The translations under genes were made by a program, and so were the position numbers. From positions 1 through 37,819 of the forward strand of contig JAPLTI010000183.1 of NCBI GenBank assembly GCA_026398285.1: a stretch of DNA of 37,819 nt. The letters are read 5' to 3'. This document shows, piece after piece, positions 7,673 through 15,756 of the stretch; position 1 is the first letter of the stretch; each line of letters starts with the position of its first letter. The notes below the pieces were generated by a model. The model did not search any database. It worked only from the letters and a program-made list of their open reading frames with translations, and was not told where the DNA came from. The DNA is from Verrucomicrobiota bacterium. Lineage in GTDB: Bacteria; Verrucomicrobiota; Verrucomicrobiia; Chthoniobacterales; Terrimicrobiaceae.

Positions 7673-8371
7673 ATGTCGTTCATCATCAAATCTAACGCTT
7701 CTTCCGCATTTGCCGCACGCGGACTGCAGGAGAGGCACGCCCACGACCGGCGCACCGAGCACCGGCCGAACCTTGCCTCACGTCATCAGGGAGCGCTCAG
7801 CGATTCCTGCGACCTGACGCATTCCAGCAAATCGGCCACCGCCATTCGCGAAGCGGGAGATTTTCAAGCACGCCTCAACGAATCCCTTTCCTTTCTCCAG
7901 ACGCAGGACTCCGCGCTCGGACAAATCCAGAATTTGTTTGTGAACGCCCCCGAGCAGCAGGATTTCCTGGATATTTTTGAATCCCTCTCTGGCGAAAAAT
8001 TCAATGGTGTCGACCTGTTCACTCACGACGGCGAGGAGCAGCCTCTCTTCGTGCAGGCTCCGGAAATCGCAGACACGGTATGCATCCACCGGCCGCTCAT
8101 GAGCGCGGAAAGCCCTGCGACCTCTCTACACGAAGCCGTTCTCGCCGCACGCGAGGAAAATCAAAAGGAGCAAGCCAAGCTCCGCGAGATCTCGGTTTCC
8201 ACAGCAAAAATCCAGACCTGCCCCGACATGGCAGTTGAAAAAATTTCCACAGCCCAATCTGCGAAGGAAACCATGGCTCGCTCCCAAAAATATGTCCTCT
8301 CCGATGCCGCCACGGCTCTCTCCGGACAGGCGAACTCGGCTCACGAGGCCGTCCTGAGACTCTTTGCCTAA
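7673..8371 (+). CDS. short divergent flagellin-like protein
   Basis: The 232-residue protein resembles the two ends of flagellin joined with little between. The N-terminal SFIIKSNASSAFAARGL aligns in style with the flagellin INTN..A..A...L start. LNESLSFLQTQDSALGQIQ (near 69-87) matches the helical heptad segment of domain D1, and FNGVDLF near 110 is the conserved turn. The C-terminus (SAKETMARSQKYVL, then ATALSGQANSAHEAVLRLF) matches the D0 helix that ends in AMLAQANQ..Q.VL.LL. The usual LSSG...DDAAG segment is degenerate and the variable domains are absent. An AAAGG lies directly before the ATG. No other flagellar gene is in the window. It may be a minor filament protein or a decaying paralogue. 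Confidence 0.7.
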   Translation: MSFIIKSNASSAFAARGLQERHAHDRRTEHRPNLASRHQGALSDSCDLTHSSKSATAIREAGDFQARLNESLSFLQTQDSALGQIQNLFVNAPEQQDFLDIFESLSGEKFNGVDLFTHDGEEQPLFVQAPEIADTVCIHRPLMSAESPATSLHEAVLAAREENQKEQAKLREISVSTAKIQTCPDMAVEKISTAQSAKETMARSQKYVLSDAATALSGQANSAHEAVLRLFA

Positions 8372-8443
8372 CAGGGCATGCAGGCAGGCTACCTTCCGCC
8401 GTGGCTCTCCGGCATATCGGTGCGATCCGCCTGATTTCATGGG

Positions 8444-8854
8444 GTGAAAAAAGGCGTTCGAAATCCCTCCCTATGGATTGCGACCGGCGGTGCCTTGGGC
8501 GCGCTGGCGCGGCATGGGATCGACCTCGCAGCGACTTGGTTGCTCCATCCTGGTGCAGGATTTCCCTGGGGCACATTGACCGTGAATCTGGCTGGCGCAT
8601 TCTTCCTCGGCTGGATTCTGGCGCGAGCTGAAACGGGCGGAGCGAATAGCGAATGGCTGCGCTGCTTTGCGGGAATCGGCTTCTGCGGAGCGTTCACGAC
8701 TTTTTCCACGGTGAATCTCCAGATGCTCGAAATGATGCGCTCAGGCTCGTTGGCGCAAGCTGTGCTTTATTTTGCCGTCAGTTTTGTATGCGGAATAGCC
8801 GTGGTCTGGGCGGGCGCAAGGCTAGGTGTGGAAAAGCGGGTGGCCCGGCCATGA
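8444..8854 (+). CDS. crcB: CrcB/Fluc fluoride channel subunit, first of a pair
   Basis: The 136-residue protein has four hydrophobic helices. Family motifs are GGALGALARH near residue 15, PWGTLTVNLAGAF near 41 (Asn in the second helix) and GFCGAFTTFST near 78, the break carrying the central Na+ site and the Phe-box/Ser-Thr fluoride track. The channel exports F- passively across the inner membrane. The start is GTG at 8444, just before MKKG in the translation. The stop overlaps the next gene's ATG, so the two copies are translationally coupled. Dimers of Fluc are antiparallel; two dissimilar tandem copies suggest a heterodimer of fixed orientation. I looked for a fluoride riboswitch in the 72 bases upstream and do not see a convincing one. 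Confidence 0.9.
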   Translation: MKKGVRNPSLWIATGGALGALARHGIDLAATWLLHPGAGFPWGTLTVNLAGAFFLGWILARAETGGANSEWLRCFAGIGFCGAFTTFSTVNLQMLEMMRSGSLAQAVLYFAVSFVCGIAVVWAGARLGVEKRVARP

Positions 8855-9243
8855 TCGAAATTCTGCTCATTGCCTTGCTGGGTTCCATCGGCGCGCTTGT
8901 GCGCTATCACCTCGGAGGCTTTGTCCACACAAGCGCAAACCGCGCGCTGGCATCCGAAGCAGAATTTCCTTTCGGGACGCTTTTTGTGAACGCGCTTGGT
9001 TCGCTTGTTCTGGGCCTGATCGCCGGGCTTTGTTCACGAGAAATGATTCCACAAATTTTCTATGTCGCCATTGGCGTGGGCTTCTGCGGATCACTCACCA
9101 CGTTTTCCACGCTGGCAGTCGATCTGCAGCGCTTTCTTCGCGACGGGCGGTTTTCTTTTTTTGCGCTCTACCTTGTCGCCTCGGCTGCGAGCGGTCTCGG
9201 TGCCACGGCGCTCGGCTTGGCAGTGGCCCAGATTGTCCGCTAA
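8851..9243 (+). CDS. crcB: CrcB/Fluc fluoride channel subunit, second of a pair
   Basis: The 130-residue four-helix protein shares the family motifs with the preceding gene but is clearly divergent from it: LGSIGALVRYHLG near residue 10, PFGTLFVNALGSLVLG near 41 and GVGFCGSLTTFSTL near 77. It has fewer charged residues at its N-terminus than the first copy, as expected if the two insert in opposite directions and form one heterodimeric channel. The ATG at 8851 overlaps the previous stop by four bases. Although the frame is open further upstream, homology begins exactly at this ATG. No transcription terminator is obvious between it and the HU gene. Confidence 0.9.
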   Translation: MIEILLIALLGSIGALVRYHLGGFVHTSANRALASEAEFPFGTLFVNALGSLVLGLIAGLCSREMIPQIFYVAIGVGFCGSLTTFSTLAVDLQRFLRDGRFSFFALYLVASAASGLGATALGLAVAQIVR

Positions 9244-9324
9244 AGCCGGTTTTTAGGTGACGCAGGGAGGAGAAAAATTGTCGGACGATGGCGCAGATTG
9301 CACTTCATTTTTCGAGCAAATAGC

Positions 9325-9353
9325 TTGCATTTTTTTTCAAAAAAACCTATCAC
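9325..9353 (+). promoter_or_regulatory. sigma-70-type promoter of the HU/IHF gene
   Basis: TTGCAT (9325-9330), a 17-base A/T-tract spacer and TATCAC (9348-9353). The start codon is at 9365, so the leader would be only a few bases long. The T-run followed by an A-run in the spacer would give a bent, HU-friendly promoter. Confidence 0.5.
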
Positions 9354-9364
9354 AGCGGGCTCTT

Positions 9365-9685
9365 ATGCCAAACCTTACCAAAAATAATCTCGTCAAACAA
9401 ATCAGCGAAAAAACCGGCCTCACTCAACAGGAGGTTTTCAGCGTGGTTCAATTGACACTCGAAGGAATCACCGAGGGGCTCGCCACGGGAAACAATGTGG
9501 AACTTCGCAACTTTGGTGTTTTTGAAGTCCGCCTCACCAAAAAACGCATCGGACGCAATCCTAAAAAGCCTCTGGAAACAGTGGACATTCCTCCGCGCGC
9601 CATCGTCAAATTCACAGCTGGAAAAATCATGCGCCAGCGTGTGCTCCTTCGCACCGAAGAGTTGCACCGCGCAAAAGCGGCTTAA
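9365..9685 (+). CDS. HU/IHF-family DNA-binding protein
   Basis: The 106-residue protein shows the bacterial histone-like fold: an N-terminal helical dimer body (LTKNNLVKQISEKTGLTQQ) and the conserved NNVELRNFGVFEVR strand segment near residue 45. The DNA-wrapping arm follows, with GRNPKKP near 63-69 where the intercalating Pro is kept, and a basic C-terminus. It bends DNA as a dimer and acts in nucleoid structure, replication and recombination. The ATG at 9365 is chosen because family similarity begins at MPNLTKN; the frame is open upstream to 9257 but that part is not family-like. A strong hairpin follows the gene. HU and IHF-alpha types cannot be separated from this sequence alone. Confidence 0.92.
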   Translation: MPNLTKNNLVKQISEKTGLTQQEVFSVVQLTLEGITEGLATGNNVELRNFGVFEVRLTKKRIGRNPKKPLETVDIPPRAIVKFTAGKIMRQRVLLRTEELHRAKAA

Positions 9686-9723
9686 TACTGAGCATTCGGT
9701 AGAAATCGACATTCAAAAACTGT

Positions 9724-9749
9724 TAGGGCCCTCAAACTGGAGGGCCCTA
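9724..9749. terminator. strong hairpin between the HU gene and the DUF885 peptidase gene, probably bidirectional
   Basis: A perfect 10-base stem: TAGGGCCCTC (9724-9733) pairs with GAGGGCCCTA (9740-9749) around a 6-base loop. On the minus strand it is followed by a short T run (ACAGTTTTTG). On the plus strand the tail is TTAGTATAG, which is weaker. The HU gene ends 38 bases before it; the convergent peptidase gene ends about 145 bases away. Confidence 0.75.
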
Positions 9750-9894
9750 TTAGTATAGTCCGATATGCTTGGCAGTTTTGGAGTTTTGAAAACTGTCGAT
9801 GCGCCAAGACCCATAAACGGCTCGTTCCAGTCGATGATCGCCGGATACACAACTCGCGCTGACGCACAGGGTAGCGAGACTTGAAGTTTGGATA

Positions 9895-11523
9895 TCAGAC
9901 CCGGCGAATCCAACTGTAGGGTATGGCTCCGTGCGAAAGCATCCAGTCGTTGAATTTCTTCAACGGCCAGCCGGCTTCCATGACGAAGTGGCGGTGAAGT
10001 TTTTCGACCTCGAGACGCCCGAGGAGATAACTCATCGGAACCGTCGGGCTTGAGGTATACCAATTGACATCGGCTGCCGCGCGAGCGGCTGTGAAGCCCA
10101 CGCCGTTTTGGAGACGCTTCGCCGCTGCCGCATAGCTGAGCGTGCCATCATGCAAACCGCAATCGATCACGATGCGGTGCGCGCGCCAGAGGGCGTCGTG
10201 AAGTTGGATCAGTTCCGCGCCGGGAATGTCTACAAGACTGTGCTCCACAGCGAGCTTCTCGCACCACATCGTCCAGCCTTCATAGAAAATGGAGTGCGCG
10301 AAAAGGCGGCGCAGGCGGCTGGCGTGTTGGAACTGAACAACGAATTGCAAGTGGTGACCTGGATAGGCTTCGTGAACGGTGGTGAGCTCCAAGCCGTGGT
10401 GCTGACGGATTTCGGCGAGTTTTTTCTCCGGATGCCCTTGGTCCAGACTCAGATCGTTCACCCAGAAGATGCCGGTTTGGTCGCGTGAAAACGGCTCCGG
10501 CGCGCTGTAGGCGGCGGTTGGAAATTGGTGCTTCAGAAAAGGCGGCACAGGAAGAACCTTCAGGTTGTCGCCCTTTGGAACTGTGACGAGGCCGAGCTTC
10601 CCGAGACGGGCTTTGATGTCTGATGTGGCCTGGCGGTAAACGTCGAGCAGAGGAAGCTCGGGAGTCCATCCGGCGGCAGCGCGGTCAATGATCTCGCGCG
10701 CGGATTTGCGCCCGTGACGCCTCGCAGCGCGTTCGAGAAGGAATTCATGGCGCTGGATCTGGTATTCCCCGAGTGCGCGGGCTTCGGGAAGCGAGAGGTC
10801 GAGGCCGAGTTGCTCGCGGATGAGAAATTCGAACCGCTCGCGGCCTATGGAGAAACCACCTTTGGGCCCGGACTTTTTCTGGGCGATGCCAGCGGCGTAT
10901 TCCTCGAACGCCTTGGCGGCGGCATTCAGAGTCGAGGCGAGTGGCTTGGGTTTGCTGGAAAGGCTGCAAAGTTCCTGCTCCAAGCCGTGCAGAAATTCGA
11001 CAGCTCCTGCGCAGGATTGGACGCCGAGCGAGGTCCAGAGCGGATCGGGGGCATCCACACACTCGAGGCCGGCCCGCAAGTAGGCAGGGATTTTTTTCAG
11101 CCGGGATTCGATGGCGGGCAGCGCTTGGCGGAGCTTGCCGGAGTTTCGCACCACGAGTTCGAAAATCGCATCGATCGCGGAATTCGAGTGCGTCTGCGGA
11201 TTTGTGCGCCAGCGGAGGAAATCACGCTCGGAAAGCAAATCCGTGCGGAGTCTCGCAAGCAACCCCCGCCGGTCGAGCCAGTCGTCGCCATGGAAAGCCG
11301 CTTCGGGCAAGGCCTCCACCGCAACCAGTGTTCGCTCAAGAAGGGCGATATGTTTTCGGTGGATTTCTGGCGTGTTGCGGCTCAGCAGGGAATCGTATTG
11401 GTGAAATCCAAGCTTGCTGGCCTGCTCAGGAAAAAGTTCGCAGGATTCCTCCAACCACTTTTTAGCGAGGGATACGAAGTTGGCGCGGATTTTGGCCTCA
11501 GTGGGGTCTACTTTTTGGGGCAT
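9895..11523 (-). CDS. DUF885-family metallopeptidase-like protein
   Basis: The 542-residue product matches the DUF885 family, mostly helical proteins of about 550-600 residues thought to be zinc peptidases. The key motif is TVHEAYPGHHLQ with HEAYPGHH at about 384-391, an HExxxGH-type zinc site. YEGWTMWCEKL follows about 30 residues later and supplies the second Glu. The C-terminal PMSYLLGRLEVEKL segment is also typical. There is no signal peptide, so it is probably cytoplasmic. The frame is open upstream to 11652 but the ATG at 11521-11523 (MPQKVDP) starts the family-like part; the longer version would run into the neighbouring symporter gene. The natural substrate is unknown. Confidence 0.87.
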   Translation of the reverse strand: MPQKVDPTEAKIRANFVSLAKKWLEESCELFPEQASKLGFHQYDSLLSRNTPEIHRKHIALLERTLVAVEALPEAAFHGDDWLDRRGLLARLRTDLLSERDFLRWRTNPQTHSNSAIDAIFELVVRNSGKLRQALPAIESRLKKIPAYLRAGLECVDAPDPLWTSLGVQSCAGAVEFLHGLEQELCSLSSKPKPLASTLNAAAKAFEEYAAGIAQKKSGPKGGFSIGRERFEFLIREQLGLDLSLPEARALGEYQIQRHEFLLERAARRHGRKSAREIIDRAAAGWTPELPLLDVYRQATSDIKARLGKLGLVTVPKGDNLKVLPVPPFLKHQFPTAAYSAPEPFSRDQTGIFWVNDLSLDQGHPEKKLAEIRQHHGLELTTVHEAYPGHHLQFVVQFQHASRLRRLFAHSIFYEGWTMWCEKLAVEHSLVDIPGAELIQLHDALWRAHRIVIDCGLHDGTLSYAAAAKRLQNGVGFTAARAAADVNWYTSSPTVPMSYLLGRLEVEKLHRHFVMEAGWPLKKFNDWMLSHGAIPYSWIRRV

Positions 11524-11528
11524 GGTCT

Positions 11529-12899
11529 TCAATCGGATTTGCGGCTTGAAAAGTAGCGTTTGGATTCGGCTGCGACCACACCGCTCAACAAGAGCAGTGC
11601 AACGAGGTTGGGAATCGCCATGAGGCCATTCATCATGTCCGAGAAATTCCACACCGCGTCACTTTTCCAGACACAGCCTACAAATACGGCCGCGACCCAC
11701 AGCCAGCGGTAGGGAGTGATCGCTTTGACTCCGGCGAGGTATTCCACCGCTTTCTCGCCATAGTAGGACCAGCCGAGAATCGTGGAGAAAACGAAAGTCA
11801 GAAGGCCTCCGACGAGAATGATGTCGCCTAAAATCCCAACCCGGTGGAAGGCCGCATCGCACAGGGCAGCTTTGCTAAGACCCCCGGTCTGCCAATCCCC
11901 AGAAGAAACAATCACCAGGCCTGTGAGAGCGCAGACGACGACTGTGTCCCAGAAAGTGCCAGTGCTGGAGACAAGCGCCTGGCGCACGGGATCGCGAGTG
12001 CGCGCGGCGGCGGCGACGATCGGTGCGCTGCCGAGTCCGGATTCGTTCGAGAATAGCCCTCGGGCTATTCCATAACGCATGGCCTCGGCGATGCCCGCGC
12101 CGACGAATCCTCCCACGGCAGCCTGGCCGGTAAATGCGCTTGTGACGATGAGATGCAGCGCGCCGCCGAGTTTGTCCCAGTTCAAGCCCAGCATGATGAG
12201 GCACCCAAGGATGTAAAACCCCGCCATGAATGGAACAAGGATGGTGCAAAATTTCGAGATGGAGCTGATTCCTCCCAGGATGACCGCCGCTGTGATGGCG
12301 GTGAGCAAAATGCCGACGCCAATTTTCAAATTCGCATCCGAGACCGCAAACGGGAGGATTTCTTTTTTGGCAACAATCATGTCCGCGATGGCATTTGATT
12401 GAACCATGTTTCCAATGCCGAAAGCGGCGATAGCCGTGAAGATCGCAAACAAAACTCCAGCCCAACGCGCCTTGAGGCCTTTTTCCAAAACATACATCGG
12501 GCCACCGGACATCTGGCCGCGATCATTGGTGACGCGGTATTTCACCGAAAGCAGAGCCTCCGCATACTTTGTAGCGATGCCGAAAACCCCCGTGAGCCAC
12601 ATCCAGAGCACCGCTCCGGGGCCGCCCATAAGCACCGCGCCAGCCACGCCGTAGATATTCCCTGTTCCAATCGTCGCCGCAAGCGCAGTGACCAGCGCGC
12701 CAAATTGGCTAATGTCGCCCGGCGAGTCGGCATCCTTGGTCACCGACAACTTGATGGCATGCCCGAGATATCGCTGCATGAATCCCGTGCGGATGGTCAG
12801 GAAAAGATGTGTGCCGAAGAGAAGAGCGATGAGCCATGGCCCCCAAACCAATGATGCCGCCTGTTCCGTGAGTTTGTTGAGTGTCTCCATGGACGCCAT
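11529..12899 (-). CDS. AGCS-family sodium:amino acid (alanine/glycine) symporter
   Basis: The 456-residue membrane protein has about ten or eleven hydrophobic helices. The AGCS signature is clear: FGALVTALAATIGTGNIYGVAGA near residue 68, GGPMYVLEKGL near 135, AFGIGNMVQSNA near 160, and GIARGLFSNESGLGSAPI near 278, where the conserved Asn, Glu and Ser help bind Na+ and substrate. It imports alanine or glycine with Na+ at the inner membrane. Two ATGs, at 12899 and 12890, could start it; I use the first because a GGGA precedes it at a workable distance. It lies 5 bases upstream of the DUF885 peptidase gene, so peptide breakdown and amino acid uptake may be co-transcribed. Confidence 0.92.
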   Translation of the reverse strand: MASMETLNKLTEQAASLVWGPWLIALLFGTHLFLTIRTGFMQRYLGHAIKLSVTKDADSPGDISQFGALVTALAATIGTGNIYGVAGAVLMGGPGAVLWMWLTGVFGIATKYAEALLSVKYRVTNDRGQMSGGPMYVLEKGLKARWAGVLFAIFTAIAAFGIGNMVQSNAIADMIVAKKEILPFAVSDANLKIGVGILLTAITAAVILGGISSISKFCTILVPFMAGFYILGCLIMLGLNWDKLGGALHLIVTSAFTGQAAVGGFVGAGIAEAMRYGIARGLFSNESGLGSAPIVAAAARTRDPVRQALVSSTGTFWDTVVVCALTGLVIVSSGDWQTGGLSKAALCDAAFHRVGILGDIILVGGLLTFVFSTILGWSYYGEKAVEYLAGVKAITPYRWLWVAAVFVGCVWKSDAVWNFSDMMNGLMAIPNLVALLLLSGVVAAESKRYFSSRKSD

Positions 12900-13013
12900 G
12901 AAAATCCCACAACCCACACGCTGCAAGGAATCAAATCGTTCATGGCTCAGGAACACGGACGTCCCTGTCGACAATTTGTCCTTACAAAAAATTCGGTTGA
13001 GACAAAGGCGTGC

Positions 13014-13041
13014 TTGAAGACAAAAAAGGCAAAGCTATTTT
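13014..13041 (+). promoter_or_regulatory. possible sigma-70 promoter of the PIN toxin-antitoxin pair
   Basis: TTGAAG (13014-13019), a 16-base spacer and TATTTT (13036-13041). The antitoxin ATG at 13048 lies 6 bases after the -10, so the mRNA would be nearly leaderless. An AAAAAAGG in the spacer might instead be a ribosome site of a longer transcript. Confidence 0.4.
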
Positions 13042-13047
13042 TTAAGT

Positions 13048-13245
13048 ATGTCCACAGTTCAAGAAATCGAGACGGCAGCCGACCTTCTGCCTATTGAACA
13101 GAAAGAGGGACTTTTGCGTTTCCTTGCAATCAGGTTAAGAAAAGACCGCGCACAAGCGCAAACTCGCCTTTACTCCCAAGAGGAACTTTCTTCCATGCTC
13201 GCCGAGGACGAAGCCGACGGTGAACGCTTTCGGAAAGGCCATTGA
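13048..13245 (+). CDS. antitoxin of a PIN-type toxin-antitoxin pair
   Basis: The 65-residue protein has a helical N-terminal half (STVQEIETAADLLPIEQKE) of the kind common in antitoxins paired with PIN toxins. The C-terminal half is acidic (SMLAEDEADGERF) and probably disordered, as expected for the part that blocks the toxin active site. No full DNA-binding fold is obvious in so short a protein. The stop TGA overlaps the toxin's TTG start, so the toxin is translated only after the antitoxin. The family call rests on style and on the toxin next door. Confidence 0.7.
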   Translation: MSTVQEIETAADLLPIEQKEGLLRFLAIRLRKDRAQAQTRLYSQEELSSMLAEDEADGERFRKGH

Positions 13246-13664
13246 GAATCTTTGTCGACAGCTGCGTGGCACTCGCCGCCTGCCTCTCTAAAACGGGGGC
13301 ATCGCGACTGATCTTCGAACTCGCCGCTGCGCAGGAATGGGAGTTGGTTGTTTCCCGCTGGGTGCTGCGGGAGATGCGCGAGAATCTGGCGGATTTGCCT
13401 CTTTCCGCAACCCGCGTCTGGCTTGACCTCAAGAACCAACTCGTGGTCGAGGATGACGAACTGACTTTTGATTGGCCTCTGCTTTTTCATACCACCAAAG
13501 ACAAACCAGTCCTTTGCACCGCGCTCGCGTGCGCTGATGTGCTTCTTACGCTCGATCGCCGAGATTTTGGATCCCTCCTTGGCCAGTCGGTCTACGATCT
13601 CCGCGTGCTTACCCCCGGAGCGTTTCTCCATGCGGAAAGACAAGCGGGGCGCCTGCAAGAATGA
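13242..13664 (+). CDS. PIN-domain toxin (predicted ribonuclease)
   Basis: The 140-residue product has the PIN layout: MRIFVDSCV with catalytic Asp6, VLREM with Glu44, then D..VLCTALACADVLLTLDRRDF, which carries Asp87, Asp99, Asp105 and Asp108 around the Mg2+ site. PIN toxins cleave RNA, often tRNA or mRNA, when free of antitoxin. The start is TTG at 13242, overlapping the antitoxin stop; no better start lies downstream before Asp6. The gene ends 9 bases before the convergent glycosyltransferase. The pair looks like an ordinary vapBC-like module inserted between housekeeping operons. Confidence 0.82.
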   Translation: MRIFVDSCVALAACLSKTGASRLIFELAAAQEWELVVSRWVLREMRENLADLPLSATRVWLDLKNQLVVEDDELTFDWPLLFHTTKDKPVLCTALACADVLLTLDRRDFGSLLGQSVYDLRVLTPGAFLHAERQAGRLQE

Positions 13665-13672
13665 AGAGGCAT

Positions 13673-14737
13673 TCAGGAGCCGTGTAGCGTGTTTAAAAGT
13701 GCCAACGTCTCGTTCGCGTTGCGCTCGATGGAAAAGACCTCGGCAAGCTTGAGACAGGCTGGACGCGCTTCTGAGCGGCGGGCGGGATTTCTCCAAGACT
13801 CAAGCGACTCGGCCAGCGCGAGGGCATCCCCCGGCGGGACGATGCTCCCATGGATGCCAGGCGTGAGGATTTCGGAAAAGCCGTTGGCGTGGGTGGTAAT
13901 CACCGGCAGACCTGCGGCGAGCGCTTCCAGGCAGGCGTTGGAGAAGGGGTCATACCATGTCGGCAGCGTCATAACATCCGCCGCCGCAAAGAGTGCGGCG
14001 ATATCCGAAACGGGGCCGAGAAAGCGGGCTTTTGTGCTGCGATAGAGATCCGCCGGCCCACGGCCCGCGACGAGCAGCGTGGCGTCATCGACCATTTCCA
14101 TCGCTTTGATGGCTGTCGAAAGACCCTTCCGTTCCCAGCCAGTGCCGAGAAAAAGAACGCAGAATGTGTCGGGATCGATGCCGAAACGCCGGCGTGCCTC
14201 GTCGCGCGGTGGAAGGCTGGCGAAGGGCTGAATGCCATTGTAAACGACACGCACGCGGTCTTGCGGGAAGGAAAAGCGCGAAAGGATTTCATCACGGATC
14301 ATCTGCGAGTTCGCAATGACGAGGCGGGTGTTTGCGGGATCAAAAACACGGCTCTCGAGGTCAAGAATCGCGGCATGCTTGCGGTTCAGCCAGCGGGTGG
14401 CCTTTTTCCAAAAAGGCTCGAACGCATCACGCCGCGCGAGCCATGCGGAATGCACGCCATCACCCGCGCGGTAAACATCGCAGCCGGGAACGCGCTCCAT
14501 GCTGAAGTGGATATCGCATCCGGTGCGAGTGGCGTGAAAGGCCGTGGCGAATTCCTGAGGCGACTTGCCGGGCAGGCGGAGGATGTCTCCAAACGGCCAG
14601 CGCTCGGCGGGCCAGTCGGATGTTGTGATGAGGGTGGTCTCTTGACCCGAGCTGCGGAGCGCGGAGGCCAAGCGGATGAGGTAGGCTTCCGCACCTCCCG
14701 TGCTCGAATGCCCGCGGCGAACGAAGCCGATTTTCAT
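13673..14737 (-). CDS. GT4-family glycosyltransferase, WaaG-like
   Basis: The 354-residue product has the GT-B fold of glycosyltransferase family 4: an N-terminal acceptor domain opening with GFVRRGHSSTGGAEAYLIRL, a linker, then the donor domain with VLFLGTGWERKGLSTAI near residue 195. The DPFSNACLEALAAGLPVIT segment near 260 is the E-x7-E region, with Asp in the first position. The segment GCDVYRAGDGVH near residue 85 is what I know from lipopolysaccharide core sugar transferases of the WaaG group. The enzyme would act at the cytoplasmic face of the inner membrane on a lipid-linked acceptor. Its start overlaps the stop of gpsA, placing it in an envelope-lipid operon. Confidence 0.85.
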   Translation of the reverse strand: MKIGFVRRGHSSTGGAEAYLIRLASALRSSGQETTLITTSDWPAERWPFGDILRLPGKSPQEFATAFHATRTGCDIHFSMERVPGCDVYRAGDGVHSAWLARRDAFEPFWKKATRWLNRKHAAILDLESRVFDPANTRLVIANSQMIRDEILSRFSFPQDRVRVVYNGIQPFASLPPRDEARRRFGIDPDTFCVLFLGTGWERKGLSTAIKAMEMVDDATLLVAGRGPADLYRSTKARFLGPVSDIAALFAAADVMTLPTWYDPFSNACLEALAAGLPVITTHANGFSEILTPGIHGSIVPPGDALALAESLESWRNPARRSEARPACLKLAEVFSIERNANETLALLNTLHGS

Positions 14738-15753
14738 CAGCCGCGTGTGCTTGGATGCTCGTTTTCCGGCTTGGGTGGACGCCCGAGCAGGCAGGATATG
14801 GATTCGCGCGGAGGCTTGCCCTCATGGAGAACGGCACAGACCTCGGCCGTGATCGGGGCGTCGATGCCGAGGCGCTTCGCGCACTCGGACGCGCTCAACG
14901 CTGTCGGCACGCCTTCGGCAACAGTTTTGAGCGAGGAGATGATATCCACCGGTTTTTCCCCGCGACCGAGCCGCTCGCCGAACTGCCGATTCCGACTTTG
15001 CTTGCTGAAGCAGGTGACCATGAGATCGCCCGCTCCGCTGAGGCCGAAGAAGGTTTCGCGACGACCACCCATGGCGATGCCAAGGCGGGTCATCTCGGCA
15101 AGCGAGCGGGTCACAAGCGCCGCTTTGGCATTGTCGCCCATGCCGAAGCCGTCGCATACACCGGCAGCGATGGCGTAGATGTTTTTCAACGCGCCGCCGA
15201 GCTGGATGCCAGTGATGTCATCACTCGTATAAGCGCGGAATGACTTGGACGAAAAAACGCGCTGAAGTGGCTCGAGCAAATCGGCGTGCCCGGATCCGAT
15301 CACGCTGGCTGCGGGAATTTGGCGGGCGATTTCCGGAGCGAGGTTCGGGCCGGAAAGCACTGCCAAGCGGCATTGAGGAAGGAACTCCCCGAGAACCTGG
15401 CTCATGAGAAGACCGGTGCCGGATTCAATGCCCTTCGTGCAGGAAACAACCGCTGTGCCCGTCGGCAGATTCAAGGCCGCGAGGGACCGAGCGGTTTCCC
15501 TCATCACCTTTGAAGGAACGACGACCACGATGAGGTCTGAGTCGGCGAGGGCATCCTGTTGCGATGTGGCGTGGATGTTTTCCGGGAGGTTGATATCAGG
15601 CAGGTAGTGGGAGTTCGCGTGACGGGAATTGATGTCCTCTGCGACGACGGGGTTGTGCGCCCAGATCGTGACAGGCAAGCCATGCTCGGAGATGAGGAGC
15701 GCGAGTGCCGTGCCCCAGCTGCCACCGCCGATGATGCTGATTTTTTTAAACAT
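14737..15753 (-). CDS. gpsA: glycerol-3-phosphate dehydrogenase [NAD(P)+]
   Basis: The 338-residue enzyme reduces dihydroxyacetone phosphate to sn-glycerol 3-phosphate, the backbone of phospholipids. The N-terminal Rossmann motif GGGSWGTA (residues 9-16), VVSCTKGIE with Lys107, and LGGALKNIYAIAAG with the catalytic Lys190 are present, as are GRRETFFGLSGAGDLMVTC and NRQFGERL in the C-terminal domain. The length is normal. The gene lies 3 bases downstream of plsY on the same strand, and its last base is also the first base of the glycosyltransferase start codon, so the three are one operon. The stretch after residue 320 is a short extra tail. Confidence 0.95.
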   Translation of the reverse strand: MFKKISIIGGGSWGTALALLISEHGLPVTIWAHNPVVAEDINSRHANSHYLPDINLPENIHATSQQDALADSDLIVVVVPSKVMRETARSLAALNLPTGTAVVSCTKGIESGTGLLMSQVLGEFLPQCRLAVLSGPNLAPEIARQIPAASVIGSGHADLLEPLQRVFSSKSFRAYTSDDITGIQLGGALKNIYAIAAGVCDGFGMGDNAKAALVTRSLAEMTRLGIAMGGRRETFFGLSGAGDLMVTCFSKQSRNRQFGERLGRGEKPVDIISSLKTVAEGVPTALSASECAKRLGIDAPITAEVCAVLHEGKPPRESISCLLGRPPKPENEHPSTRG

Positions 15754-15756
15754 GGT

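Noticed and set aside
8372-8443. Possible fluoride (crcB) riboswitch before the first fluoride channel gene
   Set aside because: CCGCC and CTGAT pieces occur, but the conserved GAUGG and CUGAUG..CCUAC parts in proper order are not seen.
13850-15178. Open frame of 442 codons on the plus strand
   Set aside because: It is antisense to the glycosyltransferase and gpsA, both well-supported genes. No recognised domain.
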